Source of the DNA: DASQQQ01 sp036390995
Lineage (GTDB): Bacteria > Actinomycetota > UBA4738 > HRBIN12
Length of the DNA stretch: 54,100 nt
Direction: 5' to 3'
Assembly (NCBI GenBank): GCA_036390995.1
Contig: DASWAT010000028.1
Coordinates: forward strand, 1-54,100
Shown in pieces: positions 40,614 to 49,458 of the stretch. Each line of letters opens with the position of its first letter. Position 1 is the first letter of the stretch. A program made the position numbers and the translations under genes. Below the pieces are notes generated by a model. That model was not told the origin of the DNA. It did no database searches and saw nothing but the letters and a program-made list of their open reading frames with translations.

Positions 40614-42467
40614 ATGAAGGGGACCCGAGGGCGACTGTCCGTCGCCGTGGCCTTCGTTGTGATCGTGATGATGACGTTGACGGCCGGCGGAGCGGGCGCG
40701 CAGACCGCGAGCCCGACGCCGAAGAAGCTCACGTTCATCGCCGCGTCGACCAACGACATCGAGACGGTGAACCCGTTCCGGGCGATCGAGACTCCCGAGT
40801 ACGAGATCATGGGCCTCGAGTACGACCTGTTGTTCAACTTCAGCAAGGACAACCTCCAGGCGGTTCCCGGCCTGGCCACCGAGATACCGACGAAGGACAA
40901 CGGAGGCCTGTCGGCGGACGGTCTGACGTGGACGATCCACATCCGGGACGATGCGAAGTGGAGCGACGGCCAGCCCCTCACCGCGCACGACGTGGCCTGG
41001 ACGTACAACACCATCGTCGACATGAACTTCTCGAACTTCACGCTCTACTTCCCGTACGTGGACAGCATCACGGCGCCGGACGACACCACGCTCGTCTGGA
41101 AGACCACGAAGCCGACGCTGTCGCCGATCCTGCCGCCGTGGGTGTACATCCTTCCCGAGCACGTCTGGTCCCAGTTCAAGACGAAGCAGGACATGCGATC
41201 GTTCGAGAACTTCCCCGACCCCGTCACATCCGGCCCGTTCCGCATGACCGAGTGGAACAAGGGCGAGGACTGGACGCTGGAGGCCAACAAGGACTATTGG
41301 GGCGGCGCACCGACGATCGACGAGGTGATCTTCAAGAACTACAGCAACGCCGAGACCATGGTCCAGGACCTGAAGCAGGGCGCCATCGACTTCGCGGAGA
41401 ACATCCCGGCGGATCTGTTCTCGTCGGTGCAGAACCAGCCCGGCATCACCGCGAACGTCGGCTCGGCCTTCCAGTACGACCAGATGAGCTTCAACATGTG
41501 CGACGCGACCGATCCGAACGCCGCCGCGTACTGCAAGAAGAACCCCGGAACCGGCAACCCGGCCCTCCGCGACATCAACGTCCGGAAGGCCATCGCGATG
41601 GCCGTGGACAAGCAGGCGCTCGTGGACCGGGTCCTGCAAGGCTTCGGGGTCCCGGGAACCACCATGGTCGTCCCTGGGGCCGCGTTCTGGCACTGGGAGC
41701 CCACGGACCCGATCCCGTTCGACATCCCCGGTGCGAACGCCCTGCTCGACCAGGCCGGGTACAAGGACACGGACGGCAACGGCATCCGCAACGACCCCAA
41801 GACCGGTGAGGATCTGAAGTTCCGGTTCATCCTGCGATCCGATTCCCCGACCACGACCCAGATGGGCAAGCTCATCACCGGGTGGGTGAAGCAGATCGGC
41901 ATCCAGCTCCAGCCGGTCTCCTACACGGACGCCAAGCTGATCGACGCCTGGTACGCGGACGACTACGACATGTACATCTGGGGTTGGGGGCCCGACCCGG
42001 ACCCCGACTTCATCCTGTCCACGTACACGGCCGACCAGTGCGGGGCGTGGAGCGACACCTGCTTCTCGGACCCGACCTACAACCAGCTCTACGAGGACCA
42101 GCGCACGGCCACGGATCCGAACCAGCGCAAGCAGATCATCGACCAGATGCAGCAGATCTTCTACGAGCAGATCCCGGAGGTCGTCCTGGAGTACGGCAAC
42201 GACCTCCAGGCATGGCGCTCGGACCGCTGGAGCGGATTCCAGTTCCAGCCCACGCCGGACGACAAGGGCTGGGGCGGCAACACCTTGTACCAGTACGGGA
42301 ACTACTCCTACCTGAGCATCAAGCCGGCGAGCGCCGAGGCCGGGACGCAGACCGGGAGCAAGGGTCTGCCCCCGTGGCTCTGGATCGTGATCATCGCGGG
42401 CATCGTGGTCGTCGTAGGAGGCATCATGTTGCTGCGCAGGCGGACCCCGGACGAGGACCGAGCCTAA
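40614..42467 (+). CDS. ABC transporter family 5 substrate-binding protein with C-terminal membrane anchor
   Basis: 617 aa from ATG 40614 (GAAGGAGGGG upstream); a GTG 45 bases earlier is possible. A signal peptide (VAVAFVVIVMMTLTAGGAGA) has no lipobox Cys. SBP_bac_5 domain ~30-575: LTWTIHIRDDAKWSDGQPLTAHDVAWTY, ITSGPFRMTEW, NVRKAIAMAVDKQALV. The protein ends with LPPWLWIVIIAGIVVVVGGIMLLRRRTPDEDRA, a transmembrane helix with cytoplasmic tail. The anchor replaces the usual lipid. Binds peptides or related oligomers outside the cell for DppBCDF-type import. Confidence 0.92.
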   Translation: MKGTRGRLSVAVAFVVIVMMTLTAGGAGAQTASPTPKKLTFIAASTNDIETVNPFRAIETPEYEIMGLEYDLLFNFSKDNLQAVPGLATEIPTKDNGGLSADGLTWTIHIRDDAKWSDGQPLTAHDVAWTYNTIVDMNFSNFTLYFPYVDSITAPDDTTLVWKTTKPTLSPILPPWVYILPEHVWSQFKTKQDMRSFENFPDPVTSGPFRMTEWNKGEDWTLEANKDYWGGAPTIDEVIFKNYSNAETMVQDLKQGAIDFAENIPADLFSSVQNQPGITANVGSAFQYDQMSFNMCDATDPNAAAYCKKNPGTGNPALRDINVRKAIAMAVDKQALVDRVLQGFGVPGTTMVVPGAAFWHWEPTDPIPFDIPGANALLDQAGYKDTDGNGIRNDPKTGEDLKFRFILRSDSPTTTQMGKLITGWVKQIGIQLQPVSYTDAKLIDAWYADDYDMYIWGWGPDPDPDFILSTYTADQCGAWSDTCFSDPTYNQLYEDQRTATDPNQRKQIIDQMQQIFYEQIPEVVLEYGNDLQAWRSDRWSGFQFQPTPDDKGWGGNTLYQYGNYSYLSIKPASAEAGTQTGSKGLPPWLWIVIIAGIVVVVGGIMLLRRRTPDEDRA

Positions 42468-42498
42468 CCCGAGCAGAGGCAGGAGAGGTCGCAGCAGG

Positions 42499-43485
42499 GT
42501 GGGCACGCGCACGTACGTCCTCAAGAAGGCCGTCCAGGCGCTGCTCACCCTGTTCGCGGTCGTCGTCTTCAACTTCTTCCTGTTCCGGGTGCTTCCCTCC
42601 GATCCGATCGACCTGCTGACGCGAGGAGCCGGACTGCGGTTGTCCCCCGCGGACAAGGCCGAGCTCAGACACGAGTACGGCTTGGACAAGCCGGTCTTCC
42701 CCGGCCAGTTCGTCAGCTATGTCGAGGACACCGCACGTCTGGACCTGGGTACGTCGATCATCCTCGACCAGGGGCGGAAGGTGCGATCGCTCTTCGCGGA
42801 GTATGCGATCCCGACGCTGATCCTGGTGGGCTCCTCGACGGTGTTCTCCCTCATCCTGGGCGTGCTGATGGGCATCTACGGCGGCTGGCGACGAGGGCGG
42901 AAGTTCGACATGTTCTCGATGGGCTTCTCCCTGGTCCTGTACTCGATGCCGGAGTTCTGGCTGGGGATGCTGCTGATCCTGCTCTTCTCCACGACCCTTG
43001 GGTGGTTCCCATCGAGTGGACGCGCCACCCTCGGTGTCGACTACACGGGGTTCCACCACTTCACGGACATCATCAACCACCTGTTCCTGCCCGCGTTGAC
43101 CCTCACCCTCGCGTACCTCGGCGAGTACTACCTGATCATGCGATCGTCCCTCCTCGACGTCCTGGGCGAGGACTACATCACCACGGCGCGGGCGAAGGGA
43201 GTACGAGAGAAGTGGGTACTTCGGCGGCATGCGGTGCGGAACGCGCTGCTGCCCACCATCACCCTGATCGCGCTGTCGTTCGGGTTCGTGCTCGGCGGAG
43301 CGATCACCGTTGAGTTCGTGTTCGGCTACAAGGGCCTTGGAGGACTCACGTACGAGGCCCTGCGCTCGCAGGACCTGCCAGTCCTCCAAGGGATCTTCTT
43401 CATCGCGAGCGCCGCCGTGATCTTCGCGAACCTCGTCTCGGATCTGATCTACGGGCACTTCGACCCGAGGGTGAGGAACGCGTAG
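42499..43485 (+). CDS. Dipeptide/oligopeptide-type ABC permease (DppB-like)
   Basis: 328 aa, GTG start 31 bases after the binding protein. An N-terminal helix (LKKAVQALLTLFAVVVFNFFLFRVLPSDP) and five more helices. The EAA loop 'EDYITTARAKGVREKWVLRRHAVRNALLP' couples to an ATPase. Typical of DppB/OppB, first permease subunit of peptide or nickel importers. Stop overlaps the DppC-like start by one base. Confidence 0.94.
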   Translation: MGTRTYVLKKAVQALLTLFAVVVFNFFLFRVLPSDPIDLLTRGAGLRLSPADKAELRHEYGLDKPVFPGQFVSYVEDTARLDLGTSIILDQGRKVRSLFAEYAIPTLILVGSSTVFSLILGVLMGIYGGWRRGRKFDMFSMGFSLVLYSMPEFWLGMLLILLFSTTLGWFPSSGRATLGVDYTGFHHFTDIINHLFLPALTLTLAYLGEYYLIMRSSLLDVLGEDYITTARAKGVREKWVLRRHAVRNALLPTITLIALSFGFVLGGAITVEFVFGYKGLGGLTYEALRSQDLPVLQGIFFIASAAVIFANLVSDLIYGHFDPRVRNA

Positions 43486-44456
43486 TGGCGCTCAAGCCCC
43501 CCATCGCGCCGAGCGGCGAGCCCCGCAGGGCCGCGAGCGGCGTCCCCGAGGAGCCGCTGGGCCCGATCAGCAGTCCCCGGCGCATCGCGTGGGTCCGGCG
43601 CCGGCGCGCCCTCGGCCGCTTCTGGTCCGAGTACCGGCACAACAAGATGGGGATCGCCGGAATCGGGATCCTCCTGTTCTTCGTCGGCATGGCGCTCTTC
43701 GCGACGTTCGTCGCCAACCCGCAGTCCGTCGATCCTTCGTACGTGAGCGGCCCGGTACGGCACGCACCGACGCTCCGGTTCCCGCTCGGCACGGACAACT
43801 TCGGGATCTCGGTCCTGTCGCTGATCGTCGCCGGGTCGAAGATCTCCCTGCTGGTCGGGCTGACGGCGTCGGTCATCACGATGCTGATCGGGGCGGTGGT
43901 CGGCATCGTGGCCGGGTACCGGGGTGGAGCCGTGGACACGCTGCTGATGCGGATCACCGACTTCGGCCTGGTCCTGCCGTGGCTGGCCCTGGCCATCGTC
44001 CTGGCGTCCATCATGGGTCCCTCGCTCACGACGATCATCCTGGTCATCGGGCTCACGTCCTGGCCGGGCACGGCCCGACTGGTACGTGCCCAGGTCCTGT
44101 CCATCAGGGAGCGCCCCTACATCGAGCGCTCGCGCGCGCTCGGTGCCGGCGACGGACACATGATCATCCACCACGTCCTGCCGAACGCCATGCCGGTGAT
44201 CCTCGCGAACGCTGTGCTGGTCGTGGCCATCGCGATCTTGTCCGAAACCTCGCTCTCGTTCCTCGGCCTCGGCGATCCGCTCACGGTCTCGTGGGGCTCG
44301 ATCATCGAAAACGCCTTCGCCGGCGGGGCCACGACGCTCGGAGCATGGTGGTGGATCGTGGCTCCCGGGGTGTGCATCGTGCTGGTGGTGATGTCGTTCA
44401 CGTTCATCGGGTTCGCCCTCGACGAGATCATCAACCCGCGGCTCCGGGAGCGATGA
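43485..44456 (+). CDS. Dipeptide/oligopeptide-type ABC permease (DppC-like)
   Basis: 323 aa, GTG start in TAGTG overlap. A long cytoplasmic N-terminus (~45 residues) precedes six helices. Signature FPLGTDNFGISVLSLIVAGSKISLLVG and EAA loop 'RPYIERSRALGAGDGHMIIHHVLPNAMP'. Pairs with the DppB-like subunit to form the membrane channel. The ATPase gene starts 2 bases downstream. Confidence 0.94.
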   Translation: MALKPPIAPSGEPRRAASGVPEEPLGPISSPRRIAWVRRRRALGRFWSEYRHNKMGIAGIGILLFFVGMALFATFVANPQSVDPSYVSGPVRHAPTLRFPLGTDNFGISVLSLIVAGSKISLLVGLTASVITMLIGAVVGIVAGYRGGAVDTLLMRITDFGLVLPWLALAIVLASIMGPSLTTIILVIGLTSWPGTARLVRAQVLSIRERPYIERSRALGAGDGHMIIHHVLPNAMPVILANAVLVVAIAILSETSLSFLGLGDPLTVSWGSIIENAFAGGATTLGAWWWIVAPGVCIVLVVMSFTFIGFALDEIINPRLRER

Positions 44457-44457
44457 G

Positions 44458-45447
44458 ATGAGCGTTCTCTCGGTCCGGGACCTGCGCATCACCTACCACA
44501 CCACGGCCGGAGGTGTGCCCGCGGTCCGCGGGGTGGACCTGGAGATCGACCGGGGAGAGGTCGTCGGTCTGGCCGGAGAGTCGGGGTGCGGCAAGTCAAC
44601 CATCGCGGCGGCCATCCTTCGGCTCCTCCCCGCGAAGACGAGGATCGAGGGAGAGATCTCCCTGAACGGCGAGGACGTCCTGGAGATGAAGCCCGGGCAT
44701 CTGCGAACCGTTCGATGGACCGGTGCCTCCATCATCTTCCAGGGAGCCATGCACGCCCTGAACCCCGTCAAACGCGTGGGCGACCAGATCGCAGAAGCCA
44801 TCACGACGCATCACCAGGCTGGCGAGAGAGAAGCGCTCGTGCGGGTGGGGCAGCTCTTGGAGCAGGTGGGACTGCCCCCCCGGCGCATCGCGGACTACCC
44901 CCACGAGCTCTCGGGCGGACAGAAGCAACGCGTGATGATCGCGATGGCGCTCGCCTGCAATCCCAACCTGATCATCGCCGACGAGCCGACCACGGCACTC
45001 GACGTGATGGTGCAGGCTCAGGTGCTCGCACTCCTCAAGGAGCTGCAACGGGAGCTGGGGCTCGCCATGTTGTTCATCACGCACGATCTGTCGGTGTTGG
45101 TGGAGGTGTCGGACCGGCTCGCGATCATGTACGCGGGGCAGATCGTGGAGGACGGACCCGCGCAGGACGTCTTCTACCGCCCCGCCCACCCCTACACGAA
45201 GGCGCTCGCCGGCGCGTTCCCGGAGATCGGAGACCAGCGGTTCCGACGGAAACCGTCCGGTCTGGGGGGTGACCCGCCGGACCCGCAGCGCATCCCGAGC
45301 GGGTGCCCGTTCCATCCCCGCTGCCCCGTCGCCTTCGACAGCTGCCCGACCGTCGAGCCCCGGCTGTTCGCCTCCGGTGAGGGACGCAGGGCGGCATGTC
45401 TCCTGGTCGAGGGTGCACTCACCGGCGTTCGGAAGGACGAGTCGTGA
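44458..45447 (+). CDS. ABC transporter ATP-binding protein (DppD-like)
   Basis: 329 aa. Walker A GESGCGKSTIAA, signature LSGGQKQRVMIAMAL, Walker B LIIADEPTTALDV, switch His in FITHDLSVL. The C-terminal oligopeptide-transporter extension (PDPQRIPSGCPFHPRCPVAFDSC) holds cysteines that in some DppD proteins bind an Fe-S cluster. Energises the importer. Overlaps the second ATPase by 4 bases. Confidence 0.95.
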   Translation: MSVLSVRDLRITYHTTAGGVPAVRGVDLEIDRGEVVGLAGESGCGKSTIAAAILRLLPAKTRIEGEISLNGEDVLEMKPGHLRTVRWTGASIIFQGAMHALNPVKRVGDQIAEAITTHHQAGEREALVRVGQLLEQVGLPPRRIADYPHELSGGQKQRVMIAMALACNPNLIIADEPTTALDVMVQAQVLALLKELQRELGLAMLFITHDLSVLVEVSDRLAIMYAGQIVEDGPAQDVFYRPAHPYTKALAGAFPEIGDQRFRRKPSGLGGDPPDPQRIPSGCPFHPRCPVAFDSCPTVEPRLFASGEGRRAACLLVEGALTGVRKDES

Positions 45448-46568
45448 GCGCCGTCGACGGGACGCGCTCTGAGGGCGGCGTTCGCGAACCACCCGTCCTG
45501 GAGCTGCGCGAACTGGGCGTCAACTTCGCCGGACGGGTCGGCCTCGTGGCAGGTTTGCTCGGACGCAAGAGCGTCGATGCGCGGGCCGTCGACGGCGTGG
45601 ATCTGTCGCTGCACCGCGGCGAGGTTCTGGCCCTGGCGGGAGAATCCGGTTGCGGCAAGACCACGACCGCCCGCGCCATCATGGGCCTGCTCAAGCCCGA
45701 CCGGGGTCAGATCCTGTTCGAGGGCCGGCCGCTCGGCCGGAACCTCCGCGACTACCGGCGCAGGGTGCAGATGGTCTTCCAGGACCCCACCGGCTCGTTG
45801 AACCCTCGTCAGACGATCTACGAGATCGTGGCCGAGGGCCTGCGGATCCACCACATCACCCGTGGACCGAACGGCGAGACGGAGGAGCAACTCGTCGCGC
45901 GAGCTCTTTCCCGGGCCGGACTTCGACCGCCGGAGCGTTTCTTCCTCCTGTACCCGCACGAGCTGTCGGGCGGTCAGCGACAGCGAGTGGTGATCGCGGG
46001 CGCCCTGGCGCTGGATCCCGAGGTGATCGTTGCGGACGAGCCGGTTTCGAACCTCGATGCGTCGGTCCGAGGGGAGATCCTCCGCCTCCTTCTGAAGCTC
46101 CGCGATGAACTGCAGATCAGCATCCTGATCGTCACCCACGACCTCGGGCTTGCCTGGACCGTCGCCGACCGGGTCGCGGTGATGTACCTGGGCCGGATCG
46201 TCGAGATCGGGCCCGCCGACGACGTGCTCACGAAGCCCCTCCACCCGTACACGAAGGCGCTGCTGGATGTGGTGCCCGAGGCCGGTGGGATCGATCGGCC
46301 CATCCTCCAGGGCGAACCTCCCGACCCCACGCGAGTGCCGCCTGGGTGCCGGTTCCATCCCCGGTGCCCGGAGGTGGCGTCCGGCCGTACGAAGACCTCG
46401 GGCGTGGACGATGAGTGCCATGCAGAGGATCTCGGCCTGGCCGAGCTCCAATCCGGGCGTTTCGCGGCCTGCCACCTTGCGAGGTTGATCGCGACGGGAC
46501 GTGCCGGCGGTGACACCCCAACAGAAAGGGAGCCCGCCGACGGGCAGGAGAAGAACTCGGTGTCCTGA
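45444..46568 (+). CDS. ABC transporter ATP-binding protein (DppF-like)
   Basis: 374 aa from GTG 45444 (GGAAGGA upstream). Walker A GESGCGKTTTARAIMG, signature LSGGQRQRVVIAGAL, Walker B VIVADEPVSNLDAS, HDLGLAWTVADRVAVMYLG. The oligopeptide extension (PDPTRVPPGCRFHPRCPEVASG) ends it. Forms the ATPase heterodimer with the DppD-like protein. The TGA lies within a 13-base palindrome (CCTGAG-G-CTCAGG, 46564-46576) shared with the convergent stop. Confidence 0.95.
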   Translation: MSAVDGTRSEGGVREPPVLELRELGVNFAGRVGLVAGLLGRKSVDARAVDGVDLSLHRGEVLALAGESGCGKTTTARAIMGLLKPDRGQILFEGRPLGRNLRDYRRRVQMVFQDPTGSLNPRQTIYEIVAEGLRIHHITRGPNGETEEQLVARALSRAGLRPPERFFLLYPHELSGGQRQRVVIAGALALDPEVIVADEPVSNLDASVRGEILRLLLKLRDELQISILIVTHDLGLAWTVADRVAVMYLGRIVEIGPADDVLTKPLHPYTKALLDVVPEAGGIDRPILQGEPPDPTRVPPGCRFHPRCPEVASGRTKTSGVDDECHAEDLGLAELQSGRFAACHLARLIATGRAGGDTPTEREPADGQEKNSVS

Positions 46569-46571
46569 GGC

Positions 46572-47213
46572 TCAGGCGGACGACGAGCGCGCCTGCTCCT
46601 CCGGCCCGCCTTTCAGGACCCCGAGGATCGCCTCCATCTCGGTGTCGCCGACGGGGATGTCGCGGCCCGCGCCCTTGGCGGCAGCGAGGAGCGTCCGAAG
46701 GTTGGTCTCCGCCATCTCGGCCCGAGCCTCCAGATCCCGAACACGGACCGTGAGCGTCTGCGCCCGCCGCTCGGCCTCGTCCCTCGCCTCACGTGACTCC
46801 CGAGCCTCCTCCCGGGCGGTTCGGAGGCTGGCCCGGAGGTTCGCCACCTCGCGGCCGAGATCGATGAGGCGCTCGATCGCCTCGCGTCCCACTTCCGAGT
46901 ACGTCGGCCGGCCCGACGCTTCGGCCTCGGGCCTGTCCGCCTTGGAGGTTCGGGGCCGCCGCGGGCGGGGGATCTGCTCCCGCTCCCCAGGGTCGATGGG
47001 CCGGGGATCCAGCAATCGGTACTTGCCATCGACGGCCTCGAGCCTGCGCCGGGCAAGGAGAGCCCGTACGGCGCGGGCGGCCGCGAGGGGCTCCGATAGC
47101 CCCACGAGGCGCCCGATCTCGGCGGGGGTGGTTTCCAGGATCTCTCCCGGGCCCACCCGTTCGGACACGGCCGCCAAAAAGGCGTTCGCCCGGCCTAGGC
47201 TCTCGCTGTTCAC
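46572..47213 (-). CDS. Winged-helix/coiled-coil protein of unknown function
   Basis: 213 aa from GTG 47213 (an ATG at 47249 is an alternative). The N-terminal ~70 residues look like a winged helix (TTPAEIGRLVGLSEPLAAARAVRALLARRRLEAVDGKYRLLD). A basic/Pro linker follows. Residues ~105-185 are an uninterrupted Arg/Glu/Ala-rich coiled coil (IERLIDLGREVANLRASLRTAREEARESREARDEAERR). The family is not recognised; a DNA-binding or nucleoid-type regulator is possible. Stands alone, convergent to the transporter operon and divergent to the CoA-transferase. Confidence 0.7.
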   Translation of the reverse strand: MNSESLGRANAFLAAVSERVGPGEILETTPAEIGRLVGLSEPLAAARAVRALLARRRLEAVDGKYRLLDPRPIDPGEREQIPRPRRPRTSKADRPEAEASGRPTYSEVGREAIERLIDLGREVANLRASLRTAREEARESREARDEAERRAQTLTVRVRDLEARAEMAETNLRTLLAAAKGAGRDIPVGDTEMEAILGVLKGGPEEQARSSSA

Positions 47214-47329
47214 CCCACTATCGTGGCAAGTTCCGGCCTCCAGCGCCACTCGGATCCGAGCACCCGGCCGTGGAGCAAGGACGCCATCGAGGCAGCCAGG
47301 AGAAAGAGTGACAAAACCGACTCCGCGAT

Positions 47330-47359
47330 TTGACCGGCCGGACCCCGGCGGGATATAAA
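47330..47359 (+). promoter_or_regulatory. Strong vegetative promoter ahead of the CoA-transferase
   Basis: TTGACC (47330-47335), 18-base spacer, TATAAA (47354-47359). AT-rich in a GC-rich background. Predicted transcription start about 47366, leaving a ~66-base leader to the GTG at 47432. Confidence 0.65.
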
Positions 47360-47365
47360 TGCTTC

Positions 47366-47399
47366 GGAACCGCTGGAGCCCTCGGGCCCCGGCGGTTCC
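47366..47399 (+). promoter_or_regulatory. 5' leader hairpin
   Basis: GGAACCGC (47366-47373) pairs with GCGGTTCC (47392-47399), an 8-bp perfect stem with an 18-base GC-rich loop, followed by ACTTTTCC. It begins about where transcription should start, so it may stabilise the 5' end, attenuate, or act as a leader control element. Confidence 0.45.
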
Positions 47400-47431
47400 A
47401 CTTTTCCGGCCCCTTTCCGACGGGGAGATCG

Positions 47432-48628
47432 GTGCCCGACCACGAGCCGAGGAACGCCGAGCCGGACGCGCCGCTGGTGGGCGTCCGGGTGGCCGACTTC
47501 TCTCGGGTCCTGGCGGGGCCGCTCGCCTCGATGATCCTGGCGGACCTCGGCGCCGACGTCGTGAAGGTCGAACGCCCCGGGACCGGGGACGACACCCGCG
47601 GCTGGGGCCCGCCGTTCGTCGGCGACGACGCCGCGTACTTCCTCTCGCTGAACCGCAACAAGCGCTCGGTGATCATCGACCTCTCCACGCCCGAAGGGGC
47701 CGCTGCCGCACGGCGGTTGGCCGAGGACGCGGACGTCGTGATCGAGAACTTCCGGCCGGGGTCGATGGAGGGGTTCGGCCTGGGATACGAGACCCTGTCG
47801 AAGGCGAACCCCAGGCTCGTCTACTGCTCGCTCGTCGCCTTCTCGGAGGAAGGCGAGCGCGCCTCGCGGCCCGGATACGACATCATCGTCCAGGCGCTCT
47901 CTGGCGTGATGAGCTTCACCGGCCAGCCCGAGGGCGAGCCCACGAAGGTCGGCGTCGCCCTCCTGGACGTGATCTGCGGCTTGTACGCGGCGAACGGGAT
48001 CCAGGCGGCCCTGCTGGAACGCTCGCGGACCGGACGCGGACGGCGGCTGTCCGTCTCGCTCTACGAGACGAGCGTGGCCGCGTTGGTGAACCAGGCGGCG
48101 AACTACCTGCTGGGCGGCGTGGTCCCGGCCCCGATGGGCAACGAGCATCCGAACATCGTCCCGTATCAGCTCTTCCACGCGGCGGATCGGCCGTTCATCC
48201 TGGCAGCCGGGAACGATCGGCTGTACCGGCGGACGTGTGAGGCCGTGGGCCGTCCCGAACTGGCCGAGGACCCGCGGTTCGTCACGAACGAGGACCGGGT
48301 CCGGCATCGAGCCGAGCTGATCCCGATCCTGCAGGAGCTCTTCCGGAAGGAGAACGCGTCCACCTGGCTGGAAGCGCTGGAGCGCGCCGGCGTGCCGTGC
48401 GCCCCCGTGCGGAAGCTCGACGAGGTCTTCGCCTCGCCGGAGGGCGAGGCGATGGTCCAGGAGGTGGCCGACCCGGTCCGAGGGTCGCTCCGGCTGGTGG
48501 CCGATCCGATCCGATGGTCGGGATCGCTGGTCCCCGTGCGGCTCCCCCCGCCGCTGCTCGGCGAGCACACCGACGAGATCGTGGGCGAGACCGAGATCCT
48601 GGGCGCGAACGAACGGGACCACAGGTGA
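47432..48628 (+). CDS. CaiB/BaiF family CoA-transferase
   Basis: 398 aa from GTG 47432 (GGGGAG upstream); an upstream in-frame start at 47330 would place the promoter and hairpin inside the gene. Class III CoA-transferase: GVRVADFSRVLAGPLASMILADLGADVVKVE, NRNKRSVIIDL, VIENFRPGSMEGFGLGY, GVALLDVICGLYAANGIQAAL with the probable catalytic Asp, GNEHPNIVPYQLF. Moves CoA between organic acids; substrates vary (formyl, carnitine, succinyl). Stop overlaps the methyltransferase start by 4 bases. Confidence 0.92.
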   Translation: MPDHEPRNAEPDAPLVGVRVADFSRVLAGPLASMILADLGADVVKVERPGTGDDTRGWGPPFVGDDAAYFLSLNRNKRSVIIDLSTPEGAAAARRLAEDADVVIENFRPGSMEGFGLGYETLSKANPRLVYCSLVAFSEEGERASRPGYDIIVQALSGVMSFTGQPEGEPTKVGVALLDVICGLYAANGIQAALLERSRTGRGRRLSVSLYETSVAALVNQAANYLLGGVVPAPMGNEHPNIVPYQLFHAADRPFILAAGNDRLYRRTCEAVGRPELAEDPRFVTNEDRVRHRAELIPILQELFRKENASTWLEALERAGVPCAPVRKLDEVFASPEGEAMVQEVADPVRGSLRLVADPIRWSGSLVPVRLPPPLLGEHTDEIVGETEILGANERDHR

Positions 48629-49458
48629 GCGACCCCGTTCGGGCGTGGGGTGAGGCCCTGGTGGGGTGGGGGATCCCCGAGGAGATCCTCGAGCGGGCTC
48701 CGGAGTCGCCATGGATCTATCCGACCGAGACCTTCCGGCGGCGCGCCGAGCACGCGATCCAACGGGGTGCCGAGACGACCCCAACGATCGACCGGGCGCG
48801 CGAGGCGCTCCCCGACGACGGGACGGTTCTCGACGTCGGCGTCGGAGCGGGTGCGGCCTCGCTTCCCCTCGCCTCTCGGGCCTCCCTCGTCGTCGGCGTG
48901 GACGCGTCCGAGGAGATGCTGGCCGCGTTCCGAGAGGCTGCCGGCCGGGCCGGAGCCCGCGTCGAGACGATCGCGGGCCTGTGGCCGGACGTGGCGGGCG
49001 ATGCGCCGCACGTGCACGTCGCGGTGTGCGCGCACGTCCTGTACAACGTGCAGGACCTGGAGCCGTTCGTCCGGGCGCTCGAGGAGCACGCCGAACGCCG
49101 GGTCGTCCTGGAGCTCACCCAGACGCACCCGCTCGCTTGGATGAACGAGCTCTGGCTGCGCTTCCACGACCTTCGCCGCCCGGATCGCCCGAGCGCGGAC
49201 GACGCCGTGGCGGCGCTTCGGCAGTTGGGGATCGCCGTGCAGGTGGAACGGACCGTGCGCCGGTCGAGGAGCGGCGGTTTCGAGCGCCGCGAGGAGGCGA
49301 TCGCGGTCGTCCGGCGCCGGCTCTGCCTCGGATCCGACCGCGACGAGGAGATCGCGGAGGCCCTCGGACCGCAGCTCGAGGAAGACGACGGTGCCTGGTC
49401 AGCGGGACCGTTGGAGCAGGCCGTGGTCACCCTGTGGTGGGATCCGGCGAGGGGCTGA
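48625..49458 (+). CDS. Class I SAM-dependent methyltransferase
   Basis: 277 aa, GTG start in GTGA overlap. SAM motif I VLDVGVGAGAASLPLA (~residues 68-83), motif II VVGVDASEEMLAAF, then VAVCAHVLYNVQDLEPFV and a distinctive ELTQTHPLAWMNELWLRFHDLRRPDRP. The ~60-residue N-terminal segment before motif I is helical. Substrate unknown. Translational coupling to the CoA-transferase suggests shared regulation. Confidence 0.88.
   Translation: MSDPVRAWGEALVGWGIPEEILERAPESPWIYPTETFRRRAEHAIQRGAETTPTIDRAREALPDDGTVLDVGVGAGAASLPLASRASLVVGVDASEEMLAAFREAAGRAGARVETIAGLWPDVAGDAPHVHVAVCAHVLYNVQDLEPFVRALEEHAERRVVLELTQTHPLAWMNELWLRFHDLRRPDRPSADDAVAALRQLGIAVQVERTVRRSRSGGFERREEAIAVVRRRLCLGSDRDEEIAEALGPQLEEDDGAWSAGPLEQAVVTLWWDPARG

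Noticed and set aside
46564..46576. 13-base palindrome over two convergent stop codons as a terminator.
   Set aside because: Loop is only one to three bases and there is no T-run; kept as a remark in the DppF-like entry.
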